A model generated the notes under the pieces. The model searched no databases. It was not told where the DNA came from and saw nothing but the letters and a program-made list of their open reading frames with translations. Shown here piece by piece: positions 59,027 through 64,000 of a DNA stretch of 64,000 nt; position 1 is the first letter of the stretch; every line of letters begins with the position of its first letter. The DNA lies in the NCBI GenBank assembly GCA_016186145.1, contig JACPMF010000010.1, positions 15,319 to 79,318 of the forward strand. The letters are read 5' to 3'. Position numbers and translations under genes: made by a program. Source of the DNA: Candidatus Sungiibacteriota bacterium. GTDB lineage: Bacteria > Patescibacteria > Paceibacteria > Sungbacterales > SURF-37.

Positions 59027-59879
59027 AAAACTGATAAATCATCTCACGAAGAATCGCTTCTGCGGCAAGAACCGTCAAATTTGAAGGATCATCTCGCTTG
59101 TCATGTTCCGGGCGCATCGCATTGCCCGCCTTCGGGATCACTTCGGTGATTTCACCTACCTTGAAGGGAAATGGAAGCCGTCCGAATTCGCGGACCGTAC
59201 GCAGAACCTTCCGAAGATCCAATCCGGGTGCGCGCAAAACGCCCGTTCCCGGCGCCTGAGAAGGATCAACGACATCAATATCTACCACAAGTATAAGCGC
59301 GGATGCCGTATTGATCTTATTCCGCGTTTTCAGATCAAAAAAAACATTAGAAAGCTCAATGCCGGAAAGCTCGTCACAGGAAAAAACGACAGCGCCCTTT
59401 TCTTTCAGATACGCCATTTCAACTTCTTCCGCATCGCGGATTCCGAAGAAAAAGGTTTTCGAGGGTATTACGATTTTTTTCTCCCAAAGGCCCCGTACCC
59501 AGCTTGCATGCGGGTGATGATAAAAATTGCAAAGATCCGGATGCGCGTCGAGCACCACAAGATGCGGGCTCGGAAAAATCGAGGCAACGCCCTCTACGGT
59601 AAAAAAGCTGCATGAGTTATCTCCGGAAAGAACGGTTAGTCCAAATTCATTCCGTTCGAGCACCGCATCAACCTCTCGCGCAAAAACGCCTTTCAGATTC
59701 GTCGGCGAACCGTCCCGCTTCATCATATCAACAAACTGGACCGCCGGCAGAGAAACACCGTCTTCGGAACATCGCCATAAAAATTTCCTAAACTGCTGTT
59801 CTATCGCTTCCGGGCCAAAACTCGCGCCGTAACTTTTAATGCCACCACCCCGATCATAAGGAACCTTCAAAACACGCAT
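59010..59879 (-). CDS. Arginase/agmatinase-family protein with an altered metal site
   Basis: 289 residues with the ureohydrolase fold pattern. VVLDAHPDLCNF carries D-A-H-x-D, VVDIDVVDPSQAPGTG the D-x-D and the conserved tail, and GEITEVIP the late Glu. The first metal-ligand motif, normally GGDHS, is here SGDNSCSF, with Asn in place of the His that binds Mn-A. The protein may be a formimidoylglutamase/agmatinase variant with a different metal set, or a non-catalytic relative. Start and stop overlap with ddl as TAATG. Third gene of the protease-ddl-arginase-like operon. Confidence 0.8.
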   Translation of the reverse strand: MRVLKVPYDRGGGIKSYGASFGPEAIEQQFRKFLWRCSEDGVSLPAVQFVDMMKRDGSPTNLKGVFAREVDAVLERNEFGLTVLSGDNSCSFFTVEGVASIFPSPHLVVLDAHPDLCNFYHHPHASWVRGLWEKKIVIPSKTFFFGIRDAEEVEMAYLKEKGAVVFSCDELSGIELSNVFFDLKTRNKINTASALILVVDIDVVDPSQAPGTGVLRAPGLDLRKVLRTVREFGRLPFPFKVGEITEVIPKAGNAMRPEHDKRDDPSNLTVLAAEAILREMIYQFSKNPA

Positions 59880-60862
59880 TACTCACCCCCTTTTCGAAGA
59901 GCATTTTCAATAAGTATATCCAATAGTCCGGGGAATTCAACCCCGGCCGCTTTAGCCGCTTTGGGAAAGAGCGAGACCGGGGCCATGCCGGGAAGCGTGT
60001 TTGCTTCTAAAACATACGGCCGGTCATGAACCAGAATCATATCAACTCTGGCGTACCCGCGACACGCAAGAAGCTTGTATGCCGCAAGCCCGGCTTCTGC
60101 CGCAAGCACCGCAATCCTCCTCGAAATCCTTGCCGGAATAATTTCTTCAGCGCCATCCTCACCGCCATATTTTTCCTTGTAGTCAAAAAAGAGAGACTTC
60201 CGCGGCCTTATTTCAACAAGAGGAAGAACTTCCGGCTTTCCGTTCCTCTCAAGAATCGGCACGGTAACTTCAGTACCGCCCAGATATTCTTCAACAAGAA
60301 GTTGGCTTTCAAACCTGAACGCTTTCTTGAAAGCTCCCGAAAAAGCGGAGGGGGTTCGGACAAAAGATACGCCGACGCTTGACCCTCTGCTTTTTGGCTT
60401 CACCATCCACGGGCCCTTCCCGCAAAGCTGGAAAATCCTCTTCTGGCTCAACTTTGAATTTTGACCAATCTCGTCCTTATCGAACGCAGCAGTAGCCGGT
60501 ACGCGTAAACCGTCTGCGCGAAAGATACTCCGACTTGCAAGTTTATCCATACCGAGAGCAGACGAAACAACGGCCGATCCCGTATACGACACGCCATGAT
60601 GCTCCAAAAATGCCTGAAGCCGTCCATCTTCGCCAAACTCTCCGTGAAGAGCCAACAGCGCCACATCTATATGCCTGAGCGCCTCTTCCGGCGGTATCCG
60701 CTTTCCGCGTAAAAACCAGCCGCCGTTCTTTGAGATTAAAATCGGATACGCAATATAGCGATCCGGGTTAAGATTGCTTAAAAACGCCTTGCCGGAAAGA
60801 AGGGAGATCTCATGCTCCGCAGACGGTCCGCCCATCAAAATTCCAACGGAAAGTTTTCTCAT
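59879..60862 (-). CDS. ddl: D-alanine--D-alanine ligase
   Basis: Ddl makes the D-Ala-D-Ala dipeptide of peptidoglycan. 327 residues, ATP-grasp fold. GILMGGPSAEHEISLLSG is the N-terminal motif, MVKPKSRGSSVGVSFV the P-loop-like Lys/Ser segment, LVEEYLGGTEVTVPIL follows, and VLEANTLPGMAPVSLFPKAA carries the metal-binding Glu and Asn. It starts 4 bases after the protease gene and overlaps the arginase-like gene by one base. The presence of ddl implies a peptidoglycan wall. Confidence 0.95.
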   Translation of the reverse strand: MRKLSVGILMGGPSAEHEISLLSGKAFLSNLNPDRYIAYPILISKNGGWFLRGKRIPPEEALRHIDVALLALHGEFGEDGRLQAFLEHHGVSYTGSAVVSSALGMDKLASRSIFRADGLRVPATAAFDKDEIGQNSKLSQKRIFQLCGKGPWMVKPKSRGSSVGVSFVRTPSAFSGAFKKAFRFESQLLVEEYLGGTEVTVPILERNGKPEVLPLVEIRPRKSLFFDYKEKYGGEDGAEEIIPARISRRIAVLAAEAGLAAYKLLACRGYARVDMILVHDRPYVLEANTLPGMAPVSLFPKAAKAAGVEFPGLLDILIENALRKGGE

Positions 60863-60866
60863 GGCA

Positions 60867-62012
60867 TTATGGAAGGAAACCCTTTAACCAGTCATTAACT
60901 TCAGGAAACGCAATGTTATAAATAAGGCCGAATATTCTGGGATCTCCGGAGGCCGTACCGACCGCGCTGTTTACTCCCACAATACACCGCTTGGCAGTAT
61001 TGAACACAAGGCCACCCGAGGCTCCCGAAAAATTATTATTCGATACAATCAAAACGATGGGATGATGACGGGACTCATCAACTGAAAAAGTGAAATCAGG
61101 AAGATAATCGAATCCCGCGTCAAAAATCTTGGACGGCACCTTCTTAACCCCGTTCACATCTTCGTACTCAAGCACTGCCCCGTCGAAACGGGAAAGCACG
61201 GAGCCGGGAGAACTTACGCCCGTGCCGACATTTGCCGCATATCCAAAAAGAAGAACTTCATTGCCGAGTGTTTCCGGACCGCAAAAAAGATAATCAACAA
61301 AAGGGAACCCGCCGGGAAATATCGGCTCATCCGCCAACGATTCTGTTTTCAAAAGAGCGACATCAAGCCCTTTCTCTTTATAGAATATGGTCGTAGTGCT
61401 CGCGCTCAATATCGCTCCTTTTCGATAATATGTTTCAGAATAAAAGCCGAAATCAGGATGTTTACGGGGGAAAATCACATCGCATTCCGACACGCCGGCA
61501 TCAATCGCCTCGATAAGAACATGCGCGGCGGTAAGAACCAAGCCGCCGGAGGTTATTGCAAATCCGGAGCCATACACATTTCCGCAACGGATACGAACAA
61601 CCGCCGCCTTCAGCATGTCTTCATCAAGCGGCGATAACGGCAGAGCGGGCAAGGGCACCGGCGGCGAAATAGTCTCCGGCACCTGAACCGACGAAGGAAT
61701 AATAACCTCCGGATCCGGCGCTTTCATCTCTACTATTTCGGGCAAAGAACGCTCGGGCGCTAAAGTAAGCGGGACTGACGGCCTTGTTCTTTCTCTATTC
61801 AGAGCAACCCGCGAAGAAGTCGTTTGTTGCAATTCATCAAGAATTTCCGACTGTTCCAAAGCAGGAGGTACTGATGCTGTTATCGTATTTTCAACAGACG
61901 AATCGACTTTCCCTTCGTCTCTCTGAAAAGAAGGGGCGAATCGAAAAAAAAACGCGGCGCCGAAAATAAAAACAGCAATAACCGGAACTAAAATGCTTTT
62001 AATAAACACCAT
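60867..62012 (-). CDS. Membrane-anchored trypsin-like serine protease
   Basis: 381 residues. The N-terminal helix (SILVPVIAVFIFGAAFFFRF) is a signal anchor, followed by about 100 residues rich in Pro, Glu and Ser as a spacer. The protease domain starts near residue 132. The catalytic triad is visible: His in VLTAAHVLIEA, Asp in GLDVALLKTES, Ser in FSGASGGLVFN. No PDZ domain follows. It probably acts on the outside of the membrane. First gene of an operon with ddl and the arginase-like gene, so a role in wall turnover or surface-protein processing is possible. Confidence 0.85.
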   Translation of the reverse strand: MVFIKSILVPVIAVFIFGAAFFFRFAPSFQRDEGKVDSSVENTITASVPPALEQSEILDELQQTTSSRVALNRERTRPSVPLTLAPERSLPEIVEMKAPDPEVIIPSSVQVPETISPPVPLPALPLSPLDEDMLKAAVVRIRCGNVYGSGFAITSGGLVLTAAHVLIEAIDAGVSECDVIFPRKHPDFGFYSETYYRKGAILSASTTTIFYKEKGLDVALLKTESLADEPIFPGGFPFVDYLFCGPETLGNEVLLFGYAANVGTGVSSPGSVLSRFDGAVLEYEDVNGVKKVPSKIFDAGFDYLPDFTFSVDESRHHPIVLIVSNNNFSGASGGLVFNTAKRCIVGVNSAVGTASGDPRIFGLIYNIAFPEVNDWLKGFLP

Positions 62013-62368
62013 TGCTTTTTAAACTGCTATTTCCTAACCACCGGACTTGTCCCGCTACTCGCATTCATTGGTCTATTCTTGAAATAGTTCGGACGGTTTT
62101 CGCCGCCTGCGGCGGCGAGGAAATCCCCCCGCGAAATTCCGAAATCGCGGCTCCCCTCGACTTCGCTCGGGACAAGCCGCCGCGCCGACTTGTCCGCCGA
62201 AGTTTTACTGTGTCCTTCCGTAGCCGCAGGCGAAGAAGGAACGAAGGCGAATGGCAATTTCCCACCGTCGCTAAAGCTTTAGCGGACAAGCAAGTTTTTC
62301 TTTGCTTGCTGGCCGTAGCTTTATGCGAAGGCTTGGCGGCAAAATTCAAAATAATATGTTTATAAAAA
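62013..62368. repeat. Gene-free gap packed with dispersed repeat elements
   Basis: The 356 bases between the protease and methyltransferase genes contain CGCCGCCTGCGGCGGCG, the CCCC-TCGA-CTCGGG element (62153-62176), two AGCTTTA-family elements (62269-62290 and 62311-62332), and CAAGCAAG-TTTTTC-TTTGCTTG. No convincing protein or known RNA gene is seen. Confidence 0.7.
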
Positions 62369-63025
62369 TCACTTCCTCAATAATACGAAAAAATGCGAGT
62401 GCTTCTTATTCTGGTTTGGAAAATATCTTATTATCTGCTGGATTTTTATCAACTGAAAATCGGTCAATAATTCTCTCGCTTCCTCATAAGACAAATAGGT
62501 GTGCGGTACATCAACCTCTGGGCCTTCGGTTTTTATCAAAGTATTATTGTCTATTCTATTATTCGCGTGCTTTTTCCATGAATCGCCTTCTTTGGAAGTT
62601 AAGGTCAAAAAGACTTCTCCCTCAGGTTTTAAAACGTCATATATGTTTTTGATCGTCTTTTTTAAACCAACCATATCAGTATGATGTATCGCATGAAAAG
62701 CAAGGACGCAATCAAACGCGTCCCTACCATAAGGCAAATCCAACATATCACCTGCTTTGATTGTAATGTTGAAATTTTTGTCCTGAATCTTTTCTTCAAA
62801 GCTTTGGAGGCCGTCGAGGGACAAATCAAATGCGTCTACTGTAAAACCATTCTGTGCTAAAAAAATTGAATGCCTACCAGTACCACAACCTAAATCCAAT
62901 GCTCTACTGTACCCTTTATTTTTCCAGCGTAGAAAAACTGATAAAAACTCATCGTCTGGAGTTTCCCAGCAGTCATAATTGTAGTCAGTTTTATTCCAAG
63001 CCCACGGTTTTGAATCAACTCCCAT
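62369..63025 (-). CDS. Class I SAM-dependent methyltransferase
   Basis: 218 residues. Motif I is ALDLGCGTGRHSIFLAQNG, motif II VDAFDLSLDGL, then ITIKAGDMLDLPYGRDAFDC and VLAFHAIHHTDM (motif IV) and LKPEGEVFLTLTSKEGD (motif V-VI). It resembles small-molecule methyltransferases of the UbiE/TehB type. Target unknown. The stop lies at the edge of a repeat-packed gap and the gene seems to stand alone. Confidence 0.88.
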   Translation of the reverse strand: MGVDSKPWAWNKTDYNYDCWETPDDEFLSVFLRWKNKGYSRALDLGCGTGRHSIFLAQNGFTVDAFDLSLDGLQSFEEKIQDKNFNITIKAGDMLDLPYGRDAFDCVLAFHAIHHTDMVGLKKTIKNIYDVLKPEGEVFLTLTSKEGDSWKKHANNRIDNNTLIKTEGPEVDVPHTYLSYEEARELLTDFQLIKIQQIIRYFPNQNKKHSHFFVLLRK

Positions 63026-63106
63026 GATGTTTATAAAAAATTTTCTTTTCCCAAAATTTCTTCGATAAGCTCAATACAAATAAATTCAGTTAAGAACCAA
63101 ACACGG

Positions 63107-63370
63107 TTACGACCCGTAAAGCTCGGGGTGAGTTCCCAGGGTAATGAAAAAAGCTACGTTTTGAGAAACTGGTTCATAAATTGCTCGAAGATCGCCGCCT
63201 ATATTGATACTTCTATAACCTTTATACTCGCCGCCTAACGCATGATTGTTAAGCAACAGATGAAACGGGTCCTGCATAAAGAGTCCGACTCTCTCTTCAC
63301 AGCGCACCCGCTCCTTTTGACGCAATTTTTTGTAGCGCTTCTTAAAATTCTTATGAAATCTTACTATCAT
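63107..63370 (-). CDS. RelE/YafQ-family toxin
   Basis: 87 residues. IVRFHKNFKKRYKKL, LLNNHALGGEYKGYRSINIG and GDLRAIYEPV match YafQ, and the C-terminal FITLGTHPELYG has the G-T-H-x-x-L-Y ending typical of YafQ/RelE mRNA interferases. The start overlaps the antitoxin end by 4 bases. Confidence 0.9.
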   Translation of the reverse strand: MIVRFHKNFKKRYKKLRQKERVRCEERVGLFMQDPFHLLLNNHALGGEYKGYRSINIGGDLRAIYEPVSQNVAFFITLGTHPELYGS

Positions 63371-63642
63371 CGGGAGTGAAGATATTTTCTAACTTCGGAC
63401 GGCGTTCTAAGGGTGCGCGAAATGTTTCTTTTGCGCTTGTAATCAATGCTCGCTTTCTTGAGCAAAGCGCCTACCTTGGGCCTTATCCTGGGTTCAATAG
63501 ATATATGTAAGGACTGCCCCCGAATAAATTCTTTGAGATAGGCGTTAATTACGGAACTCAAAGGAAGCCCTAATTCCCGAGCCAATTTTTGGGCCGTTTC
63601 TTTAACTTCTTTATCGGCTTTTATGTTAATCAATGTCTTCAT
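63367..63642 (-). CDS. RelB/DinJ-type antitoxin
   Basis: ATG at 63642 gives 91 residues; a longer reading runs into repeat DNA. MKTLINIKADKEVKETAQKL, ARELGLPLSSVINAYLKEFI follow the ribbon-helix-helix pattern of RelB/DinJ. The C-terminal basic part would bind the toxin encoded at 63107. A promoter lies directly upstream. Confidence 0.85.
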   Translation of the reverse strand: MKTLINIKADKEVKETAQKLARELGLPLSSVINAYLKEFIRGQSLHISIEPRIRPKVGALLKKASIDYKRKRNISRTLRTPSEVRKYLHSR

Positions 63643-63648
63643 ATATCC

Positions 63649-63677
63649 ATCGTATATATAATAGATACTCGTGTCAA
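63649..63677 (-). promoter_or_regulatory. Promoter of the antitoxin-toxin pair at 63107-63642
   Basis: On the minus strand TTGACA (63677-63672), 17 bases, TACGAT (63654-63649). The RNA start would be within a few bases of the ATG. Confidence 0.7.
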
Positions 63678-63760
63678 GCCCTCCCTGCGCTTTTCTAAAA
63701 TGTGGTGTTTGTTTGAAAAAGTCAGAACCCATTTTGCGGAGAACCCCCACGAATGAGGAC

Positions 63761-63907
63761 GCCCCGCCACCGCCTCGCTTCACTCGGCGACACCAAAGAA
63801 AAATGTTCCTTGCTTTTCGGATTTGCGCGCGACCAACTTCTTCTAAAAAGGAAAGGACATTTTTCTTTGGTGTTCTGCCCTCCAAGTATTCGGGCAGGTG
63901 GCGGGGC
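63761..63907. repeat. Long two-stem inverted repeat near the right edge
   Basis: Outer arms GCCCCGCCACC (63761-63771) and GGTGGCGGGGC (63897-63907); inner arms ACACCAAAGAAAAATGT (63790-63806) and its complement (63857-63873), extended by CCTT/AAGG. The stem tip spans about 50 bases. The remaining bases to 64000 are GC-rich and hold no gene I can support. Confidence 0.8.
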
Positions 63908-64000
63908 GACAATTCTATCCGCTCGGGCGTGGCGGAATTCCCCCCACACCCCCCTTCCGCCATGCCCTCGCTCGGACGGACGAAAATTTTGGCGACGACT

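Noticed and set aside
63643..63963. N-terminal extension of the RelB-like antitoxin
   Set aside because: The extension is encoded by the inverted repeat, and a consensus promoter lies inside it.
1..64000. Alternative genetic code (UGA as Gly or Trp)
   Set aside because: Many clear genes end in TGA at the expected position (for example at 1501, 26578 and in nadE), so UGA is a stop.

Overview
The window looks like chromosomal DNA of a small-genome bacterium, most likely a member of the Patescibacteria (Candidate Phyla Radiation, Parcubacteria-like). This is inferred from compact proteins, closely packed or overlapping genes, an alanyl-tRNA synthetase that ends after its editing domain, a threonyl-tRNA synthetase reduced to its catalytic and anticodon-binding parts, many short orphan proteins, and housekeeping genes carrying short in-frame inserts made of dispersed palindromic repeats. 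UGA is used as a normal stop, so the recoded CPR lineages are unlikely. No marker search could be run.

Layout. 1-4 kb: a PLP transsulfuration-family enzyme and metK behind an elaborate SAM riboswitch. 4-11 kb: tgt, a soluble-glucose-dehydrogenase-like propeller, proline dehydrogenase, def, fmt and a lamin-tail-like surface protein. 11-20 kb, mostly minus strand: alaS (frameshifted), a sensor kinase, mnmA (frameshifted), an HD-like protein, tRNA-Ile, a HAD hydrolase, a ROK kinase and rnhB. 20-28 kb: dnaE, a toxin-antitoxin pair, thrS, miaA (frameshifted) and a membrane glycosyltransferase. 28-36 kb: a second toxin-antitoxin pair and the heat-shock set dnaJ/dnaK/grpE/hrcA behind a CIRCE operator, interrupted by a plus-strand three-gene membrane-peptide cluster and a candidate structured RNA. 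36-45 kb: an ABC exporter, a CorA-like channel, cysS, a TrpR/YerC-like regulator with two copies of a long palindrome, pyrF, a 2H phosphoesterase, a Cas4/RecB-like nuclease, and a Cys-rich membrane protein plus LemA pair. 45-59 kb: an NAD locus with an Mqo-like oxidoreductase-nadA-nadC operon, nadK, pncA, nadE, nrtR and nadD, plus a 1351-residue protein of unknown role. 59-64 kb: an arginase-family protein, ddl, an anchored trypsin-like protease, a methyltransferase and a third toxin-antitoxin pair.

How it fits together. The NAD genes form a complete-looking de novo and salvage set. Two identical-arm operators (TAGTGTA-N5-TACACTA) lie at the starts of the Mqo-like-nadA-nadC operon and of nadD-nrtR, so NrtR is the likely regulator. 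No nadB is present, and the Mqo-like flavoenzyme sits where an aspartate oxidase would be expected. The most unusual genome-scale signal is a set of short palindromic repeat families scattered between genes, inside the SAM riboswitch, and in frame inside fmt, mnmA, dnaK, cysS, a ROK kinase and a glycosyltransferase. One of these insertions coincides with loss of frame in mnmA.
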